Shown here: positions 1-6,114 of the stretch, one piece after another
Position numbering within the stretch: position 1 is the first letter of the stretch
Layout of the letters: every line of letters begins with the position of its first letter
From: Desulfobulbaceae bacterium
GTDB taxonomy: Bacteria > Desulfobacterota > Desulfobulbia > Desulfobulbales > Desulfocapsaceae
NCBI GenBank assembly: GCA_030632405.1
Contig: DAOVUU010000153.1
Span: 1-6,382 of the forward strand
Reading direction: 5' to 3'
DNA length: 6,382 nt
Notes under the pieces: model-generated
The model's input: only the letters and a program-made list of their open reading frames with translations
Told to the model about the DNA's origin: nothing
Databases searched by the model: none
Made by a program: the position numbers and the translations under genes

Positions 1-1041
1 GTATATTACGAACCGGGCAGCATGAAGGCCGAATTTTGCAGGCGTGGGGCTATCGCCACTATGTTGTTTTGTAAGGAACAGGGCGTACCGATGCAACAGT
101 GCGGAAAACTCCTTGTTGCCACCGATGACGTTGAGCTTGGGCGTATGGCAGATCTGGAAAGGAGGTGTACAAAAAATAGTATCGAAATCCACAGGTTATC
201 AGAAAATGAGTTAAAAAAAAGGGAACCCCGTATTACTGGAATAGGGGCTCTTTTTGTACCTGCCACCGGGATTACGGATTTCCATGAAATTTCGTCACGT
301 ATGGTGGGAATGTTCATTTCTCTAGGTGGTCTGGTTAAAACGGGTAAGACTGTTACGGAGATAAGAGAAACTGGGGATGGAATAGAGGTTCGAACATCCG
401 GCAATGAACAGTTTAATACTCGTTATCTCATAGCATGCGGTGGACTGGGCGCTGATCGTATCGCCAGGATGACAGGTATTGATATCGATTTTCAGATCGT
501 GCCCTTTCGAGGTGAGTACTATCAGCTTCCAGCCCAATATAATACAATTGTTAACCACCTGGTGTATCCAATTCCAGACCCGGACTTACCGTTTCTGGGT
601 GTGCACCTGACTCGTATGATCGATGGCTCGGTAACCATTGGCCCGAATGCCGTTCTGGGTTGGAAGCGGGAAGGATATGGTCGTTTCAACCTGGATTTGA
701 AAGACAGTTTCGAAATGTTGCGATTTCCAGGGTTCTGGAAGATTATCACCACACATTTGAAGTCAGGCCTTAGCGAAACTAAGGACTCTTTCTATAAACC
801 AGGTTATCTCAAACGTGTACGAAAATACTGCCCTGAGCTTACTGTAGCAGATTTGTATCCCTATCCAGTCGGCATTCGAGCGCAGGCAGTAAAGCGAGAC
901 GGCACACTGGTGCATGACTTTTTGTTTGCTGACCTCAGGTGTCTTTGCGGTGTGTGCAATGCGCCGTCACCGGCGGCCACATCTGCCATTCCTATCGGCG
1001 AATATCTCTGCCAGAAGGTTTCAGAAAAATTCAATTTATGA
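1..1041 (+). CDS. lhgO: L-2-hydroxyglutarate oxidase (FAD-dependent), 5'-truncated by window edge
   Basis: Oxidises L-2-hydroxyglutarate to 2-oxoglutarate, probably at the inner membrane with electrons passed to quinone, as known for E. coli LhgO. The frame is open from base 1, giving 346 residues. The family is about 400-420 residues, so roughly 60 N-terminal residues with the FAD-binding GxGxxG fold are missing. The visible start (YYEPGS then MKAEFCRRG) matches the family segment YYKPGSLKA. Other family hallmarks are FRGEYYQLP (residues 169-177), YPIPDPDLPFLGVHLTRMIDG (about 189-209), GPNAVL (214-219), and the C-terminal CNAPSPAATSAIPIG (about 319-333) that closes the FAD/substrate site. 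The gene runs toward the minus-strand tct operon and is followed after 28 bp by a YkgJ-family gene. The true start, promoter and RBS are outside the window, so the Met at base 22 is internal. The family call is very secure; the exact substrate is inferred from family. Confidence 0.93.
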   Translation, partial: VYYEPGSMKAEFCRRGAIATMLFCKEQGVPMQQCGKLLVATDDVELGRMADLERRCTKNSIEIHRLSENELKKREPRITGIGALFVPATGITDFHEISSRMVGMFISLGGLVKTGKTVTEIRETGDGIEVRTSGNEQFNTRYLIACGGLGADRIARMTGIDIDFQIVPFRGEYYQLPAQYNTIVNHLVYPIPDPDLPFLGVHLTRMIDGSVTIGPNAVLGWKREGYGRFNLDLKDSFEMLRFPGFWKIITTHLKSGLSETKDSFYKPGYLKRVRKYCPELTVADLYPYPVGIRAQAVKRDGTLVHDFLFADLRCLCGVCNAPSPAATSAIPIGEYLCQKVSEKFNL

Positions 1042-1069
1042 CGGGCTCGTAAAATTGAGTTATTTTTCT

Positions 1070-1462
1070 ATGAGAAGATTACCACGAACTCAGGCCGATA
1101 TAGATGATATTGGTACGTGGGTAAAACATAAGAAATATCTGTGCAGCCATTGTGATGCCGGTTGTTGTAGACTCCCGGTGGAAGCAAAGAGTGGAGATCT
1201 TATCCGTATGGGCTTGATGGACGAGTTTGAGTTGGAGGACAGCCTCAAACATGTTGCCAGACGGTTGATTAAAGCAGGTGTTATTGAACACTTCCATTCC
1301 AGATCGGGGACGTTCACTCTTTCAAGAATGGCCAATGGCGACTGTTTGTATCTAGATCAAAAGACCAGGCGTTGCACTATGTATACCAAAAGACCAGATA
1401 CCTGTCGTAATCATCCACAGATTGGCCCTCGACCGGGTTATTGTGCATTCGGTTTTAAGTGA
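1070..1462 (+). CDS. YkgJ-family cysteine-cluster protein (putative zinc/iron-chelating domain)
   Basis: Small 130-residue protein of the YkgJ/UPF0153 type, whose biochemical role is not established; the domain is annotated as putative zinc- or iron-chelating. Eight cysteines are visible. The signature C-x2-C-x3-CC is C25, C28, C32, C33. The second half carries C92 (GDCLYLD), C102 (RRCTMY), C112 (RPDTCRNHP) and C125 (GYCAF), which is the family pattern. There is no signal peptide or membrane segment, so it is probably cytoplasmic. ATG 1070 was chosen because it begins just before the conserved region. No good Shine-Dalgarno is visible, and an in-frame TTG at 1055 is an alternative. The frame stays open back into lhgO, but that part reads as out-of-frame lhgO. 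Close spacing to lhgO suggests co-transcription and perhaps translational coupling. Family call is confident, function unknown. Confidence 0.85.
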   Translation: MRRLPRTQADIDDIGTWVKHKKYLCSHCDAGCCRLPVEAKSGDLIRMGLMDEFELEDSLKHVARRLIKAGVIEHFHSRSGTFTLSRMANGDCLYLDQKTRRCTMYTKRPDTCRNHPQIGPRPGYCAFGFK

Positions 1463-1484
1463 CGGGCTCTGCACGCAACCGAAA

Positions 1485-1545
1485 GTTGTCGGTTTTCAGT
1501 GTGCAGTTATCGGTCACTGACAGCTACACACTGAAAACTGATAAC
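1485..1545. repeat. Long imperfect inverted repeat between convergent genes (possible bidirectional terminator or dispersed palindromic repeat)
   Basis: The arms are 1485-1503 (gttgtcggttttcagtgtg) and 1527-1545 (cacactgaaaactgataac). They are complementary over all 19 positions if two G-U pairs are allowed, or 17 of 19 as DNA, around a 23-base loop. The loop contains agttatc (1505-1511), which can also pair with gataact at 1540-1546, so an alternative fold exists. A near-copy of the arm core (cggttttMAgtg, 11 of 12 bases) overlaps the last codons of ykgJ at 1450-1461. There is no clear T-tract on either side, so termination is plausible from position but not shown by sequence. The CAGTTTTCAGT/GATAACTG word style resembles intergenic palindromic repeats I associate with Desulfobacterota genomes; that is a recollection and not a search result. 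Confidence 0.7.
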
Positions 1546-1633
1546 TAAAAATATTGCCATAATATCTCGGTGATACGGTAAACGATTTTCTTGTTTTTAT
1601 GACAGGGTTTCTGGAGTAAGGTACTGATATGAA

Positions 1634-1645
1634 GTCAATATTGAC
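1634..1645. other. Perfect 12-bp palindrome downstream of the dehydratase gene
   Basis: GTCAATATTGAC is a perfect palindrome without a loop, lying 13 bp past the stop codon of the minus-strand dehydratase. With no loop it would not make a good RNA hairpin, so a protein-binding site or chance are the options. The rest of the 1463-1658 gap outside this and the inverted repeat shows no ORF, tRNA or recognisable promoter. Confidence 0.35.
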
Positions 1646-1658
1646 CCCGGGATAGGGT

Positions 1659-2756
1659 TTAACTGTGTTTCTTGACATAGTCAGGGTTTAAGATGTGGCC
1701 GATACCAGGACCTTCAGGGAGGATCAAATATCCGTCCTCAATACGTTCCGGTGGGCTGAGGAGTTCTGCACGCCAGTCAACCTCGCCCCAGGCGTATTCC
1801 AGTATGTAAAAATTGGACAGTGTCGAGGCGGCCTGGGCCGATGCTGCTGTAGCAACGGGCCCTGCTGGATTATGGGGAGAGACCATAATCTGGTTTATTC
1901 GTGCTGATTCTGCCACCCTGCACAGTTCAGAAATACCGCCCACATGTTTTACATCGGGCATGATTACATCGACACTGTGGTTCAGTATCAAGTCCCTGAA
2001 TCCTTCGACGGCGAACAGGTTTTCGCCGGATGCTGTGGGCATGGGTATATGGCGCCTGATTTCGGCAAGTTGATCAGGAAATTGATCACTGACAGGCTCT
2101 TCAAACCAGAATAGATCAAGGTCCTGCATAGCCTTCGCCACAATCATTGCTTCTGCAGCATCAAACCTGCTGTGACAGTCAACGGCTAGCTCAATATCCG
2201 GACCTATGGCATTACGCACAGCCTGGACACGCCTAACGCCTTGCTGCCAACTGGCATGGATTCCGGTTTTTCTTCGGTCCCAACTGTTAAGTTCATCGAA
2301 TGGAGCTATTTTCAGCGCTTTGAAACCCTGAGAAGCAGCGGTAACAGCAGCTCTTGCGAAGCCATCGGGAGTCCTGTTTTCGACATGTCGGTTAATGTTG
2401 GCATAAAGCAGCAATTTTTGACGCAAACTACCTCCGACCAGAGTATGAACCGGAACCTCAAGCTGACGCCCCCACAGGTCCCATAATGCCTGCTCGATGC
2501 CACTCACTGCAGTTTGCTCCAGGTGGCCGAAATGAGGACGGTTAATCATATTCCATAAGGCACGAATAGATTCGATTTCCTGTCCTTTAAGTAGTTCACC
2601 CATCTGCCTGACGAGCTCTACGACAAGAATATCATTCTGGCTGTGACTTATTTCCCCAAGTCCTGTAAGACCTTCTTCAGTGTGAACCTGGACAAAAACC
2701 CAGTCACCGCGGCTATTAACCTTTATAATGATCGCTTCGATTTTTTTTATCCGCAT
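1659..2756 (-). CDS. Mandelate racemase/enolase-superfamily dehydratase, D-galactonate-dehydratase-like
   Basis: Predicted Mg-dependent acid-sugar dehydratase acting in the cytosol, converting an aldonate/aldarate-like 2,3-dihydroxy acid to a 2-keto-3-deoxy acid. The 365 residues follow the family layout: N-terminal capping domain (about 1-125) then a TIM barrel. Visible catalytic set: K149 (ALKIAPFD), metal ligands D193 (AVDCHSRFD), E219 (FWFEEP) and E245 (SGENLF), H195 as probable acid, the D268/H295 dyad (MPDVKHVGG, SPHNPAGP), and E320 (ILEYAWG). From memory, E. coli DgoD uses D183, H185, E209, E235, D258, H285 and E310, which is the same set with a constant +10 offset. The start has AGAGGA (2765-2770) 8 bases upstream. 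It follows tctA by 19 bp and is probably the last gene of the operon, so its substrate is likely what the transporter brings in. The exact sugar acid cannot be read from the sequence; another hydroxy acid is possible. Confidence 0.9.
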   Translation of the reverse strand: MRIKKIEAIIIKVNSRGDWVFVQVHTEEGLTGLGEISHSQNDILVVELVRQMGELLKGQEIESIRALWNMINRPHFGHLEQTAVSGIEQALWDLWGRQLEVPVHTLVGGSLRQKLLLYANINRHVENRTPDGFARAAVTAASQGFKALKIAPFDELNSWDRRKTGIHASWQQGVRRVQAVRNAIGPDIELAVDCHSRFDAAEAMIVAKAMQDLDLFWFEEPVSDQFPDQLAEIRRHIPMPTASGENLFAVEGFRDLILNHSVDVIMPDVKHVGGISELCRVAESARINQIMVSPHNPAGPVATAASAQAASTLSNFYILEYAWGEVDWRAELLSPPERIEDGYLILPEGPGIGHILNPDYVKKHS

Positions 2757-2775
2757 CTGCCATATCCTCTGAGTG

Positions 2776-4284
2776 TTATTTTACTGTCTTATCTCGTTTT
2801 CGGTCACGGATCAGGGTAAAACTAACCGTTCCAACAGCCAGGAGAATAAATGTCAGACAAATAGGGTGTTTGAAAAATACAAGGGCGTTATCTCCAATTA
2901 TAAGGGACTGGCGAAGAGCAGTTTCAAACTTGTAGGCCAAAAGAAATGCAATAACCATCGGTGCGACTGGTATAGAGAATTTTCTCATGATGTATCCAAT
3001 GAGACCGAAAAAAATCATTATACCTACATCAAAAAGGCTTGAGTTTGGCGCATACGCACCGATAAAACAGGTGACCATGATAATCGGATATATAATATGT
3101 CGAGGAAATTTAGTTATCATCCGGCCGATTTTTTCAGCAAGAAAAAAACCAATGAAAAAATAGATTGCAATGGCAATCAGTCCCGATGCAAATATGCCAT
3201 ACACGAGCGCTGTCTGTTGAGTGAAGATGTTTGGCCCCAGTTCCAGCCCATGGATGAGGAATGCACCCATTATAATAGCTGCATCGGTACTGCCGGGAAC
3301 TCCCAGGGTAAGCATGGGCATCAGGTTTGCTCCGCAGACAGCGTTATTTGAGGCTTCCGCTGCCGCCACTCCCTCCAGAGAACCTTTACCAAATTTTTCA
3401 GGATGTTTTGAAAAACTTTTTACCTGGCCGTATGCAATCCAGGGTGCCACAGCGCCTCCTAAACCAGGGAGCACCCCTATGACCTGACCCACCACATAAG
3501 AGATACCTGTTGCCGGCAGTATGCTTTTGAACTCCCGTACTGTTAAGCGACTGTCATCCGGGTTGCCGGTCTGTGGTGCAACACTCATGCTGGTTGCTGA
3601 CATTTTCCGTTCAATCTGTACCAGTACCTCTGAAACAACAAAAACACCCACCAGTACCGGTATGACATCAAGGCTTTTCTCCATTTCTGTAATACCAAAA
3701 GAAAAACGAGGTGTAGCCTGCAGGGGATCCAGGCCGATTGTTGCAATCAATAAACCGAGAGCTGTAGAAAATAAGCCTTTCAGCATAGAGTTTCCGGTAA
3801 TAGTGCTGATCAGGGTAAGGGAAAAAAATAGAACCCCACTCATTTCCACAGGACCGAATGCGTAGACGATTTTTGCAACATATACCGTGCCGAAAATCAA
3901 CACAAAATCACTGGCCAGATCGCCAAGTGCAGAGGCTGTTACGGCAGTTTTCAGTGCTTTTCCCTGTTTTCCCTGCTGGGTAAGCGGATATCCATCCAGT
4001 TGAGTACAGGCTGCAGCCGGACTTCCCGGGGTATTCATAAGGATGGCAGGAATAGAACCTCCGTAATTGCCGGACTTGTGGATAGCGTACAGCATCGATA
4101 TACCGGCAAGAGGGGACATATGAAAGCTGAAAGGGATCAGTAAAACCATGCCGACCACAGCGGTCAGTCCCGGTGTTGCACCAAGAAGAAGGCCGACAAC
4201 AGAGCCCAGGACCACGCCAAGAAGCACATCCAGTTGTGAGAAAATTGCTACGAAGGCATCGGCCAGCAACCCAAGTTGATACAT
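2776..4284 (-). CDS. tctA: Tripartite tricarboxylate transporter large permease subunit TctA
   Basis: Large membrane subunit that forms the ion-driven translocation path for carboxylates delivered by TctC. At 502 residues it has the usual full length of the family. Conserved TctA blocks are present in order: GATPGLTAVVGMVLLIPFSF (35-54), NYGGSIPAILMNTPG (73-87), GVLPGLGGAVAPWIAYG (270-286) and AAAEASNNAVCGANLMPMLTLGVPG (about 307-331). The repeated PGL...G...NNA/NTPG pattern reflects the internal duplication of this fold. Many hydrophobic spans run to about residue 490, followed by a basic tail (RDRKRDKTVK). The start has AGGAGAG (4291-4297) six bases upstream. It lies 122 bp after tctB and 19 bp before the dehydratase gene. 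No truncation or missing block was seen. Substrate is unknown; the operon suggests a sugar acid. Confidence 0.97.
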   Translation of the reverse strand: MYQLGLLADAFVAIFSQLDVLLGVVLGSVVGLLLGATPGLTAVVGMVLLIPFSFHMSPLAGISMLYAIHKSGNYGGSIPAILMNTPGSPAAACTQLDGYPLTQQGKQGKALKTAVTASALGDLASDFVLIFGTVYVAKIVYAFGPVEMSGVLFFSLTLISTITGNSMLKGLFSTALGLLIATIGLDPLQATPRFSFGITEMEKSLDVIPVLVGVFVVSEVLVQIERKMSATSMSVAPQTGNPDDSRLTVREFKSILPATGISYVVGQVIGVLPGLGGAVAPWIAYGQVKSFSKHPEKFGKGSLEGVAAAEASNNAVCGANLMPMLTLGVPGSTDAAIIMGAFLIHGLELGPNIFTQQTALVYGIFASGLIAIAIYFFIGFFLAEKIGRMITKFPRHIIYPIIMVTCFIGAYAPNSSLFDVGIMIFFGLIGYIMRKFSIPVAPMVIAFLLAYKFETALRQSLIIGDNALVFFKHPICLTFILLAVGTVSFTLIRDRKRDKTVK

Positions 4285-4342
4285 GAACTACTCTCCTGTT
4301 TACAGAATTTCGATAAGTGAAAATAGTCGGCGGTCAGTTAAG

Positions 4343-4358
4343 TATCCCCACGGGGATA
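4343..4358 (-). other. Small stem-loop in the tctB-tctA gap
   Basis: TATCCCC and GGGGATA form a perfect inverted repeat with only two bases (AC) between, so in RNA about 5-6 GC-rich pairs with a 4-base loop. No U-tract follows in the minus-strand direction, so it is unlikely to be a full terminator. It sits 48 bases past the tctB stop and 58 bases before the tctA start. The rest of the 4285-4406 gap holds only the tctA RBS. Confidence 0.4.
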
Positions 4359-4406
4359 GAAAAAGTCCCAAATTTTTGCTTTTATGAGATTGTTAAGTTA
4401 GCGGCC

Positions 4407-4907
4407 TCAAAAACCATAAAAAAAGTCGATGGAACCTCGCGGCATCATCATATGAAATATCCTGCCGAAAACAAAATAGAGACTCCCGGCAGAGCCGGCG
4501 GAAATGAGAATCATCAGCCACCATCGTTGTTCTCCAAATATGCGAAGCAACAGCAGGGTACCCAGGAACGTTGGAAGCAGGTACCCGAAAAGTGTAATGA
4601 GCCACAGATACAGGGTCGAAATTGCGAGGACTCCAAGTACCCTCAGTTTTGCATCTCTGGGGAGTTCCGATACTGTTTTTTCGGAAGCGGGTTTCCAATA
4701 TGAGAAGAAAAGCATTGCGATACCCAGCAGTCCGATAAAACCTGACACCAGGTAAGGAAATGAACGCGGGTTCAGAAGCGGTTCGGCGTACATGCCGAGC
4801 GTGTAAAGTTCTACATATCCAGGGATTAACCAGAGAATGAGCAGCAGCGAAATTAGCACCATAAAAAGACCTAATCTCGCTTCTCTTCCATGCATAACAG
4901 GCTTCAT
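4407..4907 (-). CDS. tctB: Tripartite tricarboxylate transporter small membrane subunit TctB
   Basis: Small integral membrane subunit that partners TctA; the family is poorly conserved in sequence and its precise role is unsettled. It has 166 residues, the usual size. Hydrophobic spans are near residues 12-29, 51-70, 88-106, 108-124 and 130-149, consistent with the 4-5 TM topology. Recognisable features are the NPRSFPYLV segment (46-54) opening the second span, the LFGYLLPTFLGTLLLLRIFG stretch (106-125), the QRWW motif (127-130), and the C-terminal MMMPRG (153-158) that matches the family lP-x-G ending. ATG at 4907 has AAAGG (4914-4918) six bases upstream; a second Met at residue 5 is less well placed. 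It lies between tctC and tctA in the same direction. An overlapping frame of similar length is a shadow with no family pattern. Confidence 0.93.
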   Translation of the reverse strand: MKPVMHGREARLGLFMVLISLLLILWLIPGYVELYTLGMYAEPLLNPRSFPYLVSGFIGLLGIAMLFFSYWKPASEKTVSELPRDAKLRVLGVLAISTLYLWLITLFGYLLPTFLGTLLLLRIFGEQRWWLMILISAGSAGSLYFVFGRIFHMMMPRGSIDFFYGF

Positions 4908-4978
4908 ACAATACCTTTGGAAAAATATTTATGGCTACCTTGAAAAGGTACCCCTATGTTTTTCTGTCGGGCTCAGGA

Positions 4979-5010
4979 TAAGGTGCAGCGATACCGGCAG
5001 CTGCACCTTA
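4979..5010 (-). other. Strong stem-loop between tctC and tctB
   Basis: The arms 4979-4989 (taaggtgcagc) and 5000-5010 are perfectly complementary over 11 bp, enclosing a 10-base loop. The hairpin begins 15 bases after the tctC stop. No U-tract follows in the transcribed direction (the next bases are tcctgagc), so it looks more like an mRNA 3'-end stabiliser or partial attenuator than a full terminator. Such a structure would let the binding-protein message outlast that of the membrane subunits. A second, weaker inverted repeat (taccttGAAaaggta, 4936-4950) lies nearer the tctB RBS. Confidence 0.6.
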
Positions 5011-5025
5011 AGCAGAGTTCACTTC

Positions 5026-5991
5026 CTATTTTGCGAGTTTTTCTGCCAGTACACCATAATTGGTGATATCTTTTTTGACGGCATCCATGAATGTTTGTGG
5101 ATCCCAGCCCAGCGGGATAAATCCCAGACCTGCCACGATTTTTTTGTATGCTTTGTGGTCAGTGGCTTTCTTAAATGCTTCGTAGAGGACTTGAATACGC
5201 TCATCAGAAACACCGGCAGGTGCACCGATACCGAAAAGGCCGTGGGCATTCATTATGTTGTATCCCTGTTCATCAAAGGTGGGGACATCAGGAAAAGCCG
5301 GATCACGCTGGGGGTATGCCATCCCCAGACCTTTTATTTTGTCCGGTACGGAAAGGGCTAGAAAACTGGCAAAAAATGCGAGGTCTACGTGTCCACCAGC
5401 GACAAGATTTCGGGTTTTTGCACCGCCCACATTGGGTACTTCGGTCATCTTAATACCGGTGGTACGCATCAGATCCAGACCGTTTGCGTGGTTGAAACTA
5501 CCACGGCCGGTATGGGTCCATTTCAGTTTACCGGGATTTGCTTTGGCATAGTCCACAAGTTCTTTAAGAGAGTTGAATGGAGAATCCGCTGGCACGGCGA
5601 GAATGCAGGTCAGTGCATTTAAGGCGATAACAGGTTTGAAATCTTTAAGGAAATCAAAAGGCATTTTCATCAAGTACTGACCAAAGGTCATCTCGGAGTT
5701 TCCCCATCCCAGTGCAAGGGTGTAGCCGTCGGGTTTTGAGTCGGCAACGAATTTAGGTCCCAGCAAACCCTGGGCACCAGGCTTATTGACAATAACCAGC
5801 GGCTGGTTGTTTAAATATTCTGTTACTGTTGCGGCGAGAGCCCTGGCATTCATGTCGGTCCCCCCCCCTGGATTGTAGCCCACAACAACGTATACCGGTT
5901 TTGAGGGAAACTCTTCTCCCCCTACAGCTGTACTTGCACCCAAGGCAAGCAGGCAGGCAAAAATGATTAACATCGGCATAAGTTTTCTCAT
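5026..5991 (-). CDS. tctC: TTT periplasmic solute-binding protein TctC (Bug family)
   Basis: Periplasmic receptor that binds the carboxylate substrate and delivers it to TctAB. It has 321 residues, standard for the family. Residues 1-25 form a signal peptide: basic MRK, a hydrophobic core (MLIIFACLLALGA), and a likely cleavage around the AVGG/EEFP boundary; no lipobox Cys. The mature part starts FPSKPVYVVVGYNPGGGTD, with the ligand-loop motif PGGGTD at 41-46, NKPGAQG at 69-75, the second loop TGRGSFNHAN at 161-170, LVAGGHVDLAF at about 196-206, and the DVPTFDEQGY hallmark at 235-244. The start at 5991 was chosen over an upstream ATG at 6036 because GGAGGAG (5996-6002) precedes it and the signal peptide then begins properly. 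It is the first structural gene after the regulator. Codons 42-44 are all GGG, making a run of nine G. Ligand not deducible. Confidence 0.96.
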   Translation of the reverse strand: MRKLMPMLIIFACLLALGASTAVGGEEFPSKPVYVVVGYNPGGGTDMNARALAATVTEYLNNQPLVIVNKPGAQGLLGPKFVADSKPDGYTLALGWGNSEMTFGQYLMKMPFDFLKDFKPVIALNALTCILAVPADSPFNSLKELVDYAKANPGKLKWTHTGRGSFNHANGLDLMRTTGIKMTEVPNVGGAKTRNLVAGGHVDLAFFASFLALSVPDKIKGLGMAYPQRDPAFPDVPTFDEQGYNIMNAHGLFGIGAPAGVSDERIQVLYEAFKKATDHKAYKKIVAGLGFIPLGWDPQTFMDAVKKDITNYGVLAEKLAK

Positions 5992-5997
5992 AATACT

Positions 5998-6002
5998 CCT
6001 CC
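5998..6002 (-). promoter_or_regulatory. Ribosome binding site deciding the tctC start
   Basis: GGAGG on the minus strand, six bases before ATG 5991, in a longer GGAGGAG stretch. It favours this start over the upstream in-frame ATG at 6036, which would put 15 non-signal residues ahead of the signal peptide. Confidence 0.85.
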
Positions 6003-6007
6003 ATTTA

Positions 6008-6036
6008 TTAATAAGGGTTAGGATTGTGACTATCAA
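6008..6036 (-). promoter_or_regulatory. Candidate sigma-70-type promoter for the tctC operon
   Basis: Minus-strand TTGATA (6031-6036, five of six to TTGACA), a 17-bp spacer, then TATTAA (6008-6013, four of six to TATAAT). The -35 box overlaps one arm of the 6033-6062 inverted repeat, which would suit repression. The predicted RNA start would lie very close to the tctC Shine-Dalgarno, giving an unusually short leader, so this is a modest candidate. Confidence 0.35.
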
Positions 6037-6062
6037 TCATCTGCCCTTTTCTCGATGATTGA
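6033..6062. promoter_or_regulatory. Inverted repeat upstream of tctC, possible operator
   Basis: TCAATCATC (6033-6041) and GATGATTGA (6054-6062) are a perfect 9-bp inverted repeat separated by 12 bp, centred about 56 bp upstream of the tctC start and overlapping the candidate -35 box. It could be the binding site of the adjacent FCD regulator, whose family often controls its neighbours, or a hairpin in a read-through transcript. The spacing is wider than typical FadR-subfamily operators, so the operator reading is tentative. Confidence 0.4.
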
Positions 6063-6068
6063 AAATAT

Positions 6069-6114
6069 CCTGAAAGCAGGTTGAACACAGCAGTATTACG
6101 ACAACCTGTTCAGG
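6069..6114 (-). terminator. Stem-loop overlapping the regulator stop codon, possible terminator
   Basis: In the transcribed direction the arm cctgaacaggttg (6114-6102) pairs with caacctg (6083-6077) and ttcagg (6074-6069). This makes 13 pairs with a 2-base bulge and an 18-base loop that contains the regulator's TAA stop (6098-6096). A short U-rich stretch (atatttt) follows. The large loop and weak U-run make it a weak terminator at best; it may instead reduce read-through into tctC. Confidence 0.45.

Noticed and set aside
158..167. AAAGGAGGTG, a perfect Shine-Dalgarno-like sequence inside lhgO
   Set aside because: No start codon lies at a suitable distance downstream and the lhgO frame runs through it intact; it is at most an internal ribosome-pausing site.
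213..220. A8 tract in lhgO (and a similar A8 tract at 2741-2748 at the start of the dehydratase) as possible programmed slippage sites
   Set aside because: Both reading frames continue normally through the tracts and the shifted frames encode nothing recognisable; lysine-rich codons explain them.
914..1069. Long N-terminal extension of the YkgJ-family protein overlapping lhgO
   Set aside because: The extension lies in the conserved 3' end of lhgO in another frame and has no family similarity; the first well-placed ATG is 1070.
1463..1658. CRISPR array, tRNA or mobile-element ends in the convergent gap
   Set aside because: Only one inverted repeat is present, with no spaced direct repeats, cloverleaf, transposase or target-site duplication.
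4393..4911. 172-residue open frame overlapping tctB on the same strand
   Set aside because: It lacks membrane segments or family motifs, while the tctB frame has the TctB pattern and a good RBS.
4837..5361. 174-residue plus-strand open frame opposite tctB and tctC
   Set aside because: It spans the antisense of two secure genes and their gap, is rich in Cys and Phe as expected of antisense translation, and has no RBS or domain.
5992..6036. Upstream in-frame start that would add 15 residues to TctC
   Set aside because: The added residues push the basic-hydrophobic signal peptide inward, and the strong GGAGGAG site sits correctly for the ATG at 5991.
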